DNA from: Saccharopolyspora endophytica
GTDB lineage: Bacteria > Actinomycetota > Actinomycetes > Mycobacteriales > Pseudonocardiaceae
DNA length: 64,000 nt
NCBI RefSeq assembly: GCF_018070075.1
Contig: NZ_JAGPXE010000006.1
Location: 62,001-126,000 of the forward strand
Reading direction: 5' to 3'
Below, one piece after another: positions 44,513 through 52,874 of this stretch (positions are counted from its first letter, which is position 1; each line of letters starts with the position of its first letter). A program made the position numbers and the translations under genes. The notes beneath the pieces were generated by a model. It was not told the origin of the DNA. It searched no databases and saw only the letters and a list, made by a program, of their open reading frames with translations.

Positions 44513-46027
44513 ATGGGCAACGCGCGGAGCAAGGAACCGGAACGGGGCCAGGTCAGGTCCACCGATGCCGGCGCGCGCCCACCGGTGGCTCTTGGCCTGC
44601 GGCGAGCGCCGGGCGAGCTCTCCCCGGCCGACGTCCTCTCGCTGCAACGACGAGCGGGCAACCGCGCCGCGACAGCGGCGGTGCAGCGGATGGCCAGGGG
44701 CGGGCAGCGGCCGGTGGCGGCGCCGACCGGCAGAGGGCGGTTCGGCGAATGGATGAACGCCCGCAAGGTGAAGTCCGACCTGCTGAAGCGGCTGAAGAGA
44801 GGTCCGCTCTTCGACGACGGTGAGGTGCAGCAGATCCAGCAGCAGGGCGCGAAGTGGCTGGAATCCACCGGAATCGGGACCTACGAGGACGCCCTGGCGT
44901 ACGCGGAGAAGGGCAACTACAAGGACTGGCTGAGGCTCCCGCCCGGGCGGCGGCTGCTCATCGCCACGCTGGAGTACCGCGGCGCCGTTCGCGACGGGCA
45001 GCAGGACAGCCCGGCCTACACGCTCGGCCGCACGTTGACCGCGAACACACTGCCTGCGGAGGGACGCGCCCCGCTGGATGCCGAACGAGACGAGCAGATC
45101 CGCACCACCTTCGTGGACACGCTGCACCCGAGGGAGCCGTCCGGGGAGGGCGCCACGGCCGAGCAGAAGAAGCAGGCCAACGCGCAGCAGCTGCTCACGC
45201 GCGTGTTCCTGATCCTGCAGAACGGCCTCAAGATCCGGCCGGGGCCGGGCGAGGAGCACATCGACTACCGCGACGGCGACGTGGCGCGGGCGCTGGCGCA
45301 CGGCGGCAGGGTGAACATCCGCATCCCCGAGCTGTCCCGGGGAGGTGCCGGGCGCTTCGAACTGACGGAATGGCTGGGGATGACCGATGCGCAGGGCAAC
45401 CTCACCGACCAGGTCTACGAGCGCAAGTACGCCACCCACCACATGTCGATCAGCGACGACCCCTTCGGTGGTGAGGGCGCGTTCAAGGAGCGAGGCGGGG
45501 CGCTCGCGGCGATCCGCAACAAGAGGCCGTTCGCCTCGAACGACAAGAAGGCGCGGCGGACGGGCAAGGACGTGGCCATGGGCGGCATGGGCAAGCTCGA
45601 CTGCAACGGTGATGTGATCATGCCCAACGGCGCGCACGGCCACCTTCTGCTGATCTACACCCCACCGCGGCTGGGCAGGGCGGGCGCGCTGCAAGTCGGG
45701 CTGGAGACGCTCGCGCCCGAGAACGAGAACAGCCCGGTCGGGTACGTGCACAACTGGCAGTCGACGGAAGCCACCAGCAACCCGGAGTCCAGCGCGCACG
45801 GCCACAAGCGCGACAAGATCGGCGCGGGCAAGCTGCGCGACAACCAGCGCTACGTCAACCTCGCCGAGTTCCCCCAGTCGTGGGCGAAGTTCGTGCGTGA
45901 TCTGGAGCGCGATTACGACGCGCTGATGAGCGCGGCGCGAAACCAGGACGAGGAACGAGAGCTGGTCGCACGCCTCGTCGGCCCCCGCGGCGAAGGCAGG
46001 TTCCCACCCGAACCGGAGTTGCCCTAG
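44513..46027 (+). CDS. Putative CIS cargo protein with LQRxxGN signature
   Basis: 504 residues. The N-terminal 60 are polar and end in the segment VLSLQRRAGNRAATAAVQRM (LQR 44-46, GN 49-50), the signature shared with the DUF4157 protein and the 34895-36379 product. The remainder looks globular, with GTYEDALAYAEKGNYKDWL, YATHHMSISDDPFGGEG and GAHGHLLLIYTPPRLG. His-rich strands could form an active or metal site, but no family was recognised. ATG 44513 has no strong ribosome site. It lies at the edge of the CIS locus, where cargo genes are usually found. Confidence 0.6.
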   Translation: MGNARSKEPERGQVRSTDAGARPPVALGLRRAPGELSPADVLSLQRRAGNRAATAAVQRMARGGQRPVAAPTGRGRFGEWMNARKVKSDLLKRLKRGPLFDDGEVQQIQQQGAKWLESTGIGTYEDALAYAEKGNYKDWLRLPPGRRLLIATLEYRGAVRDGQQDSPAYTLGRTLTANTLPAEGRAPLDAERDEQIRTTFVDTLHPREPSGEGATAEQKKQANAQQLLTRVFLILQNGLKIRPGPGEEHIDYRDGDVARALAHGGRVNIRIPELSRGGAGRFELTEWLGMTDAQGNLTDQVYERKYATHHMSISDDPFGGEGAFKERGGALAAIRNKRPFASNDKKARRTGKDVAMGGMGKLDCNGDVIMPNGAHGHLLLIYTPPRLGRAGALQVGLETLAPENENSPVGYVHNWQSTEATSNPESSAHGHKRDKIGAGKLRDNQRYVNLAEFPQSWAKFVRDLERDYDALMSAARNQDEERELVARLVGPRGEGRFPPEPELP

Positions 46028-46033
46028 CCCGGG

Positions 46034-46801
46034 TCAGTGCGCGGTTTGGCCTCCGTCGATCGGGTAGACCGCTCCGTTGATGAACGGCGACAGGTCGGAG
46101 GCGAGGAAGAGCACCAGACCGGCGATCTCCTCGGGTTCGGAGACGCGCTGCTGCGGCGAGTAGCCCATCACCGTGGCGCGCATCTCCGGGTCGTTCATCC
46201 AGCCCTCGATCATCCCGGTGCGCACGAGTCCCGGGGCGATGGCGTTGACGCGGATGCCCTGCGTCGCGTAGTCGAGCGCCGCGGCCTTGGTGAGCCCGAC
46301 GACGCCGTGCTTGGCGGCCACGTAGGGCGACATGCCCGGGTCCGCGATGAGACCGGCCACCGACGAGGTGTTGATGATCGAACCGCCACCGCCGGCGAGC
46401 ATGGCGCGGATCTCGTGCCGCATCGAGTAGAAGACGCCGGAGAGGTCCACGGCGATCGTGCGCTCCCAGTCCTCGTCGGTCTGGTCGGCGAGCGCGCCGG
46501 TGGGCGGCAAGGTCCCGGCGTTGTTGACAGCGGCGTCGAGCCTGCCGAACCGGGACACGGTCTCCTCGACGAGGTGTGCGACCTCCTCGTCCTTCGACAC
46601 GTCCGTGCGCAGGTGGAACGCGCTGCCGCCGGCCTGCTCGATCTCCCGCGCGAGCTCCTGGCCCGCCTCCTCGTCCCGGCTGCCGATCGCGACCGAGGCG
46701 CCCGCCTTCCCGAAGGCGAGAGCCGTCGCGCGGCCGATCCCGGTGGATCCTCCCGTGATCAGAACCGCCCGGCCGGTGAAGTCGAACCGTCCCTGCGTCA
46801 C
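46034..46801 (-). CDS. Short-chain dehydrogenase/reductase (SDR)
   Basis: 255 residues, classical SDR. The NAD(P) motif is TGGSTGIGRA, followed by NNAGTLPP, the catalytic Ser in NTSSVAG and the pair Y-x3-K in YVAAKHGVVG. The C-terminal GAVYPIDGGQTAH closes the active site. It oxidises or reduces an alcohol/carbonyl in the neighbouring catabolic pathway. GGAGGTGGCGAGGTG precedes ATG 46801. Upstream at 46864 is a GATGC..TGCA box, so the adjacent MarR protein probably controls it. It is convergent with the cargo gene, 6 bases apart. Confidence 0.92.
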   Translation of the reverse strand: MTQGRFDFTGRAVLITGGSTGIGRATALAFGKAGASVAIGSRDEEAGQELAREIEQAGGSAFHLRTDVSKDEEVAHLVEETVSRFGRLDAAVNNAGTLPPTGALADQTDEDWERTIAVDLSGVFYSMRHEIRAMLAGGGGSIINTSSVAGLIADPGMSPYVAAKHGVVGLTKAAALDYATQGIRVNAIAPGLVRTGMIEGWMNDPEMRATVMGYSPQQRVSEPEEIAGLVLFLASDLSPFINGAVYPIDGGQTAH

Positions 46802-46863
46802 CTCGCCACCTCCTCAGCTCCTCCCGCGCGAGTCCGCGCGGTCGTCCCGATGCCAGAACGTTC

Positions 46864-46877
46864 GATGCGCATGCAAG
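46864..46877. promoter_or_regulatory. GATGC-type box upstream of the SDR gene
   Basis: GATGCGCATGCAAG contains the palindrome ATGCGCAT and matches the GATGC..TGCA pattern of three other boxes in this cluster. It lies about 63 bases upstream of the SDR start. Confidence 0.5.
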
Positions 46878-46974
46878 CAAACCGCGAGGAACGGTAGTTT
46901 ATTCCGGCGCTCGTGGCCAGGAGCTGCTGGAACCGCTGACGATCAGAAGCGCCGTGGTGCGGGCCGACCAGGCG

Positions 46975-47433
46975 TCAGGAGTCCTTCGCCGCCTTCTCCA
47001 GGCGGGAGAAGATGTCGTACAGCGTGTCGAGCTCGCCCTTGGTCAGGTGGTCGGCGAACGCGCGCTTGGCCGCTGCCGCGTTGGTGCGCGCGGCCTTGCG
47101 GCGGAGGTTCTTGCCCTCCGCGGTCAGCTCGACCTCCACGCCGCGCAGGTCGTTCACCGAGCTGGAGCGCTGGACCAGGCCGCGCTGCTCCAGGCGCGTG
47201 ACGAGGCGGCTCAGGGCGCTCTGGCTCAGGATGACCTGATCCCTGAGGTCGTTGAACCGGATGCCCTGTGCGGGGATGTTGATCAGCGTGTCGAACTCGG
47301 TGCTCGACAGGGCGTGCGCGCTCGCGAGGTCCTGCTCGATCTCCTGGAGCACCGACTGGTGGACCTCCATCAACGAGCGCCACACGGCCACCTTGTAGCG
47401 CGTGGATGCTTCCTGCTCGGGCGCCTCGCTCAT
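46975..47433 (-). CDS. MarR-family regulator of the catabolic cluster
   Basis: 152 residues from ATG 47433. The winged helix reads LSSTEFDTLINIPAQGIRFNDLRDQVILSQSALSRLVTRLEQRGLVQRSSSVNDLRGVEVELTAEG. It is divergent from the FAH-hydrolase operon. Its own upstream region has a perfect GATGCA-N6-TGCATC palindrome (47449-47466), and related boxes occur at the FAH, SDR and isochorismatase promoters. It is therefore the likely repressor of the pathway, released by an aromatic ligand as in other MarR systems. Confidence 0.9.
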   Translation of the reverse strand: MSEAPEQEASTRYKVAVWRSLMEVHQSVLQEIEQDLASAHALSSTEFDTLINIPAQGIRFNDLRDQVILSQSALSRLVTRLEQRGLVQRSSSVNDLRGVEVELTAEGKNLRRKAARTNAAAAKRAFADHLTKGELDTLYDIFSRLEKAAKDS

Positions 47434-47448
47434 CGCCCCAGGGTACTC

Positions 47449-47466
47449 GATGCAACTGCATGCATC
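47449..47466. promoter_or_regulatory. MarR box upstream of its own gene
   Basis: GATGCA and TGCATC arms are perfectly inverted around ACTGCA, 16 bases upstream of the marR start codon on the - strand. It is the most symmetrical of four similar boxes. Confidence 0.65.
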
Positions 47467-47582
47467 CAGACGCTGTGGCCTGCGACGTGCGGGCGACAGC
47501 AGTCGTCGCCGGGTCGCTCCCGCCGCCTTGACCTGGGCCTCCTGCGGCGCCGTGGTCTCTCGGGGTCGCTCGAAGACCAACT

Positions 47583-47649
47583 TTCGAAAGTCTGTTGACG
47601 GTTCGAATGTGGCCGGGTACACAGTTGAGGAGAACGATGCACGTGCAAC
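47583..47649 (+). promoter_or_regulatory. Promoter and operator of the FAH-dioxygenase-monooxygenase operon
   Basis: -35 TTGACG (47595-47600) and -10 TACACA (47618-47623) are 17 bases apart. The box GATGCACGTGCAAC (47636-47649), with a 10-bp palindrome TGCACGTGCA, lies right after the expected start site. Two TTCGAA boxes (47583-47588 and 47602-47607) flank the -35 hexamer. Confidence 0.68.
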
Positions 47650-47668
47650 GAGAACGAGGAGGTCGGCC

Positions 47669-48535
47669 ATGCGGCTGGCTAACGTGGATGGACGATTGAA
47701 CCTGGTCACGGGCGCTGACACCCTGGTGGACGTGCACACGGCCAGCGCCGGTCGATTCGGCCCTGACGTGGCTGAGGCCTTCCAGCGCTGGGACGAGCTG
47801 GTCGAGTGGGCCGGTTCGCTCGACCTCGCGGCGCTGCCGGGTGAGTCGGTGGAGCCGGCACGGCTCGGGAACCCCGCGCCGCAGCCGCGCCAGGTGTTCG
47901 CGATCGGCCTGAACTACGTCGAGCACGCCGCCGAGTCGAAGCTCGACGTGCCCGACAGCCCCACGGTGTTCACCAAGTTCGCCTCGTCGCTGACCGGCCC
48001 GAACGGCGACGTCGTCCTGCCCGAGGGAGACGTCGACTGGGAGGTGGAGCTCGTCGCCGTCATCGGCCGGTACGCGGAGAACGTCGCCGAGGACCAAGCG
48101 TGGTCGCACGTCGCGGGCCTGACCATCGGTCAGGACCTCTCCGAGCGACGCCTGCAGCTGTCCGGTCCCGCTCCGCAGTTCAGCCTGGGCAAGTCGCACC
48201 GCGGGTTCGGGCCCATCGGTCCGGTGCTGGTGACCCCCGACGAGTTCCCCGACAAGGACGACCTCGAACTGGGGTGCTCGATCAACGGTGAGCAGGTGCA
48301 GAAGGGCCGCACCTCCGCCATGGTCTTCCCCGTTCCCGCCCTGATCGCGCGCTTGTCGGCGGTGACACCGCTGCTGCCCGGCGACGTGATCTTCACCGGC
48401 ACGCCCTCGGGCGTGGGCCTCGGGCGGAGCCCGCAGCGATTCCTGTCCGCAGGCGACGAGCTGGTCAGCTACATCACCGGAATCGGTGAGATGCGGCAGC
48501 GGATGGTCCCCAACCCGGCGAAGGCCGGGGTGTAG
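47669..48535 (+). CDS. Fumarylacetoacetate hydrolase (FAH) family enzyme
   Basis: 288 residues. The C-terminal FAH fold is clear: FAIGLNYVEHAAES, FTKFASSLTGPNGDVVLP, DWEVELVAVIG (with the metal-binding E-x-E pattern), GKSHRGFGPIGP, and FTGTPSGVGLG near the end. The N-terminal 70 residues are the short variable domain. These enzymes cleave or hydrate ring-fission products (acylpyruvates, 2-oxopent-4-enoates) using Mg2+ or Mn2+. GAGGAGG precedes ATG 47669. It begins an operon with a ring-cleavage dioxygenase and a hydroxylase. Confidence 0.9.
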   Translation: MRLANVDGRLNLVTGADTLVDVHTASAGRFGPDVAEAFQRWDELVEWAGSLDLAALPGESVEPARLGNPAPQPRQVFAIGLNYVEHAAESKLDVPDSPTVFTKFASSLTGPNGDVVLPEGDVDWEVELVAVIGRYAENVAEDQAWSHVAGLTIGQDLSERRLQLSGPAPQFSLGKSHRGFGPIGPVLVTPDEFPDKDDLELGCSINGEQVQKGRTSAMVFPVPALIARLSAVTPLLPGDVIFTGTPSGVGLGRSPQRFLSAGDELVSYITGIGEMRQRMVPNPAKAGV

Positions 48536-48555
48536 CCGAGAGGAGCGTGGCAACG

Positions 48556-49476
48556 ATGCCACTGCACAGGCTGAACTCACTCACGGTCGGCGTGCCCAAC
48601 GTCGCCCAAACCCGTTCCTACTACGACGATTTCGGGCTGACCCGGGGCGCGGAGGGCTGGTTCCACACCCGTGACGGCGGAGCGCAGCTGAAGATCGTCG
48701 AAGCTCCCACGCGCCGCTTGCTCGAGCTGAGCATCGGGGTGGACGACCACGACGACCTGGACCGGATCGCCAGGGGAGTCGAGAGGCTCGGAATCGCGGT
48801 GCTGCGGGGCGAAAGCTCCGTCACCGCGCGCGAACCCGTCGCGGGGTTCGAGATCACCGCGCGCATCGCAGCCCGGCTGGCCCAGGACGAGCTGCCGCCC
48901 ACCCCGTACAACGGGCCGGGGCGCATCGAACGCTCCGGACGCGCGCCGGGCGTGCTGCGCGAAGGTGGCGTCGCACCGCGCAAGCTCGGTCACGTGGTCG
49001 TGGGCACCACCGACCACGAAGCGACCATGCGGCTGTTCGTCGAGGGCCTCGGGTTCAAGGTCAGCGACTACATCAAGGATCACGGCGCTTTCCTGCGGTG
49101 TTCGACCGACCACCACAACGTGCTCGTGATGGCGGCACCGGTGAACTTCCTGCACCACACGTCCTGGCAGGTCGACGACGTGGACGAGGTCGGCCGCGGG
49201 GCGCAGGCGATGCTGGAGGACGACCCGGATCGGCACGTGTGGGGTCTGGGCCGCCACCACGCCGGCTCGAACTTCTTCTGGTACCTCAAGGACCCGGCCG
49301 GCAACTTCTCCGAGTACTACTCGGACATGGACTGCATCGTCGACGATCAGTTGTGGACCCCGGAGACGCTGGAAGGCGCCAGGGGACTGTTCAACTGGGG
49401 GCCTCCGCCTCCGCCGTCCTTCCTCCACCCGGAGGACCTGGCAGCACTGATGACCGGTGCTCACCAAGCCGGCTGA
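48556..49476 (+). CDS. Type I extradiol dioxygenase (VOC superfamily)
   Basis: 306 residues in two VOC modules, the size of BphC/HsaC-type enzymes. The C-terminal module keeps the 2-His-1-carboxylate iron site: His in RKLGHVVVG, His in NFLHHTSW and Glu in NFSEYYSDMD. The module also has HVWGLGRHHAGSNFFWYLKDP, the usual substrate pocket. It should split a catechol-type ring next to the hydroxyls. ATG 48556 is chosen because AGGAG lies 10 bases upstream; GTG 48547 is too close to it. It sits 20 bases after the FAH gene. Confidence 0.9.
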   Translation: MPLHRLNSLTVGVPNVAQTRSYYDDFGLTRGAEGWFHTRDGGAQLKIVEAPTRRLLELSIGVDDHDDLDRIARGVERLGIAVLRGESSVTAREPVAGFEITARIAARLAQDELPPTPYNGPGRIERSGRAPGVLREGGVAPRKLGHVVVGTTDHEATMRLFVEGLGFKVSDYIKDHGAFLRCSTDHHNVLVMAAPVNFLHHTSWQVDDVDEVGRGAQAMLEDDPDRHVWGLGRHHAGSNFFWYLKDPAGNFSEYYSDMDCIVDDQLWTPETLEGARGLFNWGPPPPPSFLHPEDLAALMTGAHQAG

Positions 49477-49533
49477 CGAGCCGTCGCCACCCCGCCACAC
49501 GCTTCCGCCGAAGCACCTCCGGAGGTCTGTCCC

Positions 49534-51351
49534 ATGTCCCCGATGAACACCGCGGAATTCGACGCCGACGTGCTCGTCATCGGCGCCGGCCCGGCCGGTC
49601 TCACGGCCTCGGCACTCCTGGCCGAGCACGGGACCAACGCCATCACCATCACCAAGCACGCCGGCACGGCGCACTCGCCGCGCGCCCACATCACCAACCA
49701 GCGCACCATGGAGGTCTTCCGGGACCTCGGGATCGAAGACCGGGTCAAGGAACTCGCCGTCCCGAACGAACTCATGGGCAACAACGTCTGGGCGACCAGC
49801 TTCGCCGGGCGCGAGCTCGCGCGCCTGATGACGTGGGGCAGCGGGGTCGACCGCAAAGCCGATTACGACCGCGCGAGCCCCTGTTCGATGTGCAACATCC
49901 CGCAGCACGTCCTGGAACCGGTGATCCTCGAAGCCGCTCGGGAGCGCGACGCCGCGATCCGGTTCGACACCGAGCTGATCGAGATCTCCCAGGACGAGAA
50001 CGGCGTGACCGGCCTCGTTCGCCGGCGGAGCACCGGAACCGAGTACGCGATCAGAGCCCGGTACGCCATCGCGGCCGATGGCGGTCGCGGCACGACGGCC
50101 AAGCAGCTCGGATTCGAGTTCGACGGCGAGGAAGGGCTCGGGTGCGCGGTCAACGTGTGGCTGGAAGCCGACCTGAGCCGCTACACCCGGCATCGTCCGG
50201 GAACGCTGTACTGGATCTGCCAGCCGGGCAACGACTACTGGGTCGGATCGGGCACGTTCATCTGCGTCAAGCCCTGGACCGAGTGGGTCATGCTCTACAT
50301 GTACGACCCGGCCGACGGTGAACCCGACCTGTCCGAGGAGGCCGTGACCGAGCGCGCCCACGCCATCATCGGCGACCGGGACGTCGCGGTGCGCGTCAAG
50401 CAGGTCAGCCAGTGGCAGATCAACCACCTGATCAGCAGGGAGTACCGGAAGGGCAGGGTCTTCCTCGCCGGTGACGCCGCGCACCGCCACCCGCCGGCCA
50501 ACGGGCTGGGGACCAACACGTCCGTGCAGGACTCCTACAACCTCGTCTGGAAGATCGCCGCCGTGCTGCGCGGCGAGGCGGGGGAGGAGCTGCTGGACAC
50601 CTACCACGCCGAGCGGTACCCGGTGGGTCGCCAGGTCGTCGACCGGGCGATGAAGAGCGTCCAGGACATGCGTCCCCTCTCCCAGGCGTTCGGATTCGCC
50701 CCCGGGCAGAGCGCGGAGGACGGCTGGCGGAGCCTCGACGAACTGCAGTCGGACACGCCGGCCGGACGGCAGCGCCGCGAGGCGCTCGCCGAGGCGGTCG
50801 CGCTGCAGAACTACCAGTTCAACGCGCACGGGGTCGAGCTCGGCCAGCACTACACCTCGACCGCGATCGTCGACGACGGCACGTCTCTCCCGCCGAGCCG
50901 AAAGGACCCCGAGCTCTACCACCGGCCCAGCACTCATCCCGGCTCACCCATCCCGCACGCGTGGTTGCAGCGCGGGAACCGGAGCGTTTCCACTGTGGAC
51001 ATCGCCGGTGGCGGCAGGTTCGCGCTCCTCGCCGGAATCGGTGGTGCGCCGTGGATCGACGCCGCCAAGGCCGTTGCGGAGGAGATGTCGATCGGGCTGG
51101 TAGGCCACAGCATCGGGCAGGGTTGCGAGTACGACGACCTCTTCGGTGACTGGACCCGCCTGCGCGAGGCGGGGGACCGCGGATGCGTCCTGGTGCGCCC
51201 GGACCGGCACATCGCCTGGCGCAGCCACGATCTCGTGGCCGACCCCGTCAGCGCCCTCAGGAGCGTCGTGCGCCAACTCCTGTCCCTGCCAACGGAAGTC
51301 GGTGCCGGCAGTCCCGAACCCGTCGCCGCGCTCACGGCGCTCACCCGCTGA
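49534..51351 (+). CDS. FAD-dependent aromatic hydroxylase (TfdB/MhpA-like)
   Basis: 605 residues. FAD site VLVIGAGPAGLTASALLAEHG at the N-terminus, ADGGRGTTAKQLG with the DG motif near 175-195, and the GD motif VFLAGDAAHRHPPANGLGT with NLVWKIAAVL. The C-terminal thioredoxin-like domain (about 440-590) is typical of phenol hydroxylase/2,4-dichlorophenol monooxygenase enzymes. It likely inserts the second hydroxyl that makes the catechol cleaved by the neighbouring dioxygenase. ATG 49534 has GGAGG about 10 bases upstream. A hairpin follows. Confidence 0.92.
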   Translation: MSPMNTAEFDADVLVIGAGPAGLTASALLAEHGTNAITITKHAGTAHSPRAHITNQRTMEVFRDLGIEDRVKELAVPNELMGNNVWATSFAGRELARLMTWGSGVDRKADYDRASPCSMCNIPQHVLEPVILEAARERDAAIRFDTELIEISQDENGVTGLVRRRSTGTEYAIRARYAIAADGGRGTTAKQLGFEFDGEEGLGCAVNVWLEADLSRYTRHRPGTLYWICQPGNDYWVGSGTFICVKPWTEWVMLYMYDPADGEPDLSEEAVTERAHAIIGDRDVAVRVKQVSQWQINHLISREYRKGRVFLAGDAAHRHPPANGLGTNTSVQDSYNLVWKIAAVLRGEAGEELLDTYHAERYPVGRQVVDRAMKSVQDMRPLSQAFGFAPGQSAEDGWRSLDELQSDTPAGRQRREALAEAVALQNYQFNAHGVELGQHYTSTAIVDDGTSLPPSRKDPELYHRPSTHPGSPIPHAWLQRGNRSVSTVDIAGGGRFALLAGIGGAPWIDAAKAVAEEMSIGLVGHSIGQGCEYDDLFGDWTRLREAGDRGCVLVRPDRHIAWRSHDLVADPVSALRSVVRQLLSLPTEVGAGSPEPVAALTALTR

Positions 51352-51367
51352 CCGCAGAGCTCCGATG

Positions 51368-51396
51368 CCCCGGCGGGTCGGTGAGGCCCGCCGGGG
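51368..51396 (+). terminator. Hairpin after the aromatic hydroxylase gene
   Basis: CCCCGGCGGG (51368-51377) pairs perfectly with CCCGCCGGGG (51387-51396) across 9 bases, 17 bases after the stop. It may attenuate rather than end transcription, as a further gene follows on the same strand. Confidence 0.6.
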
Positions 51397-51500
51397 AGCG
51401 GTGGTGCGGCCAGACGCGCGTTCCGGTCCGCAGCGCAGGCCGCTGGACCGGTGCGAAGAGCAGTTGACCACTCGAATTCCCCAACGCTGCGAGGTGCACC

Positions 51501-51938
51501 ATGACCCAGCACAGTGACTCGTCAGGTGATCGCACTGCGGTCGCCGAGGCCTACTTCAAGAGGATGGACGCCGGGCAGGACTTCCTGCCGCTGTTCGCCG
51601 AGGACGCTTACGTCTACTTCCCCAAGCACGCTCCGGCGCGGGGGATCGACGAGGTCCGGGCGCTGTTCGCGGACGTCTTCGAGCTGTTCGGCTCGATCGT
51701 CCACGAGGTCCCGTACTTCAACTACATCACCGAAGGCGACCGCGTGGTGGCCGAGGGCGTCACGCACGGCGAGCTCGCCGACGGGACTCCCTGGCGCGCG
51801 ACGGAAGGGCTCGGCGGCCGCTTCTGCAACGTCTTCGAGATCAGGAACGGCAAGATCCACCGGCTGCACATCTACCTCGATCCCGACTACGGGGATCAGG
51901 ACGTGGACCGCTACCCGTGGCTCAAGCGCTCCTCCTGA
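51501..51938 (+). CDS. SnoaL-like/NTF2-fold protein
   Basis: 145 residues with the NTF2-like cone fold: AEAYFKRMDAGQDFLPLFAEDAYVYFP, then FELFGSIVHEVPYFNYITEGDRVVAEGVTHGE and FCNVFEIRNGKIHRLHIYLDPDYG. Members act as hydratases, isomerases or dehydratases on cyclic substrates, or only bind them. It stands 149 bases after the hydroxylase gene and probably handles an intermediate of the same pathway. ATG 51501 has GAGGTGCACC upstream. Confidence 0.8.
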   Translation: MTQHSDSSGDRTAVAEAYFKRMDAGQDFLPLFAEDAYVYFPKHAPARGIDEVRALFADVFELFGSIVHEVPYFNYITEGDRVVAEGVTHGELADGTPWRATEGLGGRFCNVFEIRNGKIHRLHIYLDPDYGDQDVDRYPWLKRSS

Positions 51939-52031
51939 GCGCCGCGGACGTCGCTGAAACGGACTTCATCCCACCGCTTTCCCGCTGCGTGTCGCCGGTC
52001 ACGAAACCCCTTGGAATAACCGGGAGCGGCC

Positions 52032-52050
52032 TAGGGTTTTGATGCATGCA
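52032..52050 (+). promoter_or_regulatory. -10 box and MarR-type box of the first isochorismatase-like gene
   Basis: TAGGGT (52032-52037) is a plausible -10 box, with TTGGAA 15 bases upstream. GATGCATGCA (52041-52050), containing the palindrome TGCATGCA, lies right where transcription should start, matching the other GATGC..TGCA boxes. Confidence 0.5.
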
Positions 52051-52080
52051 CATGGAACTACTCCGGATTGGGAGATGGTG

Positions 52081-52746
52081 ATGGCGAAGGAAGCGAACGA
52101 GCTGGCTCGCCCGGCGAGCAGCCTGCTGACAACGGATGACTCGGTGCTGATCCTCATCGACCACCAGTCGCAGATGGCCTTCTCCGTGCAGAGCACGACC
52201 ATCGCGGAGGTCGCCAACAACACCGCGCAGCTGGCCGCATCGGCCCGGCTGTTCGGGGTGCCGACCCTGCTGACCACGGTCGCGGAGTCCTTCAGCGGCC
52301 CGGTGTTCGAGAAGGTCACCGCGGAGTTGGACGACGACGTCGTGCGCAACCGCGTCGAGAGGACGACGGTCAACGCCTGGGAGGACCCGCGGGTGGTCGA
52401 CTGGGTGCTGAGCACGGGCCGGAAGAAGATCGTCATCGCCGGCCTGTGGACCGAGGTGTGCGTGGCGTTCCCGGTCCTGTCGGCCATCGAAGCCGGGTTC
52501 GAGGTGTACTTCGTCGAGGACGCGAGCGGTGGTGTGTCCGAGACGGCGCACCGCGCCTCCGTCGACAGGATGGTGCAGGCCGGTGGCGTCCCGGTGGCGT
52601 CGGCCCAGTACCTGTACGAGTTGCACCGCGACTGGGCGAACGCCGACAAGTACAACGACGTCATCGCGATCGCCAAGAAGTACCAGGGCGTGTTCGGCGT
52701 CGGCATCGAATACCACCAGGACAAGGCCGCCCGCGGGGCGGAGTGA
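52081..52746 (+). CDS. Isochorismatase-like cysteine hydrolase 1
   Basis: 221 residues of the isochorismatase/YcaC-like superfamily. D27 (LILIDHQSQ) and the nucleophile C127 (GLWTEVCVAFPVL) are in place; the TTVNAWED segment corresponds to the usual RxxxNAWxD region. Members hydrolyse amides, ureas or isochorismate. ATG 52081 follows GGGAGATGGTG. A GATGCATGCA box just upstream ties it to the MarR regulon. It shares GLWTEVCVAFP with the second copy at 55594 but the two are clearly diverged. Confidence 0.87.
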   Translation: MAKEANELARPASSLLTTDDSVLILIDHQSQMAFSVQSTTIAEVANNTAQLAASARLFGVPTLLTTVAESFSGPVFEKVTAELDDDVVRNRVERTTVNAWEDPRVVDWVLSTGRKKIVIAGLWTEVCVAFPVLSAIEAGFEVYFVEDASGGVSETAHRASVDRMVQAGGVPVASAQYLYELHRDWANADKYNDVIAIAKKYQGVFGVGIEYHQDKAARGAE

Positions 52747-52764
52747 ACGTCCGCAGGTGGAACC

Positions 52765-52807
52765 GGTGAGCCGCTGGAGCCACCCGCCGTGACTCCAGCG
52801 GCTCACC
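52765..52807 (+). terminator. Strong terminator hairpin after isochorismatase-like gene 1
   Basis: GGTGAGCCGCTGGAG (52765-52779) pairs perfectly with CTCCAGCGGCTCACC (52793-52807), a 15-bp stem with a 13-base loop, starting 18 bases after the stop. Confidence 0.85.
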
Positions 52808-52874
52808 CTCCGCGGAACCTCGCGCTGAAGGCGCCGAGGCCGTCCGCGATCAGAGTTGAGTTCGAGGGGAGCTG

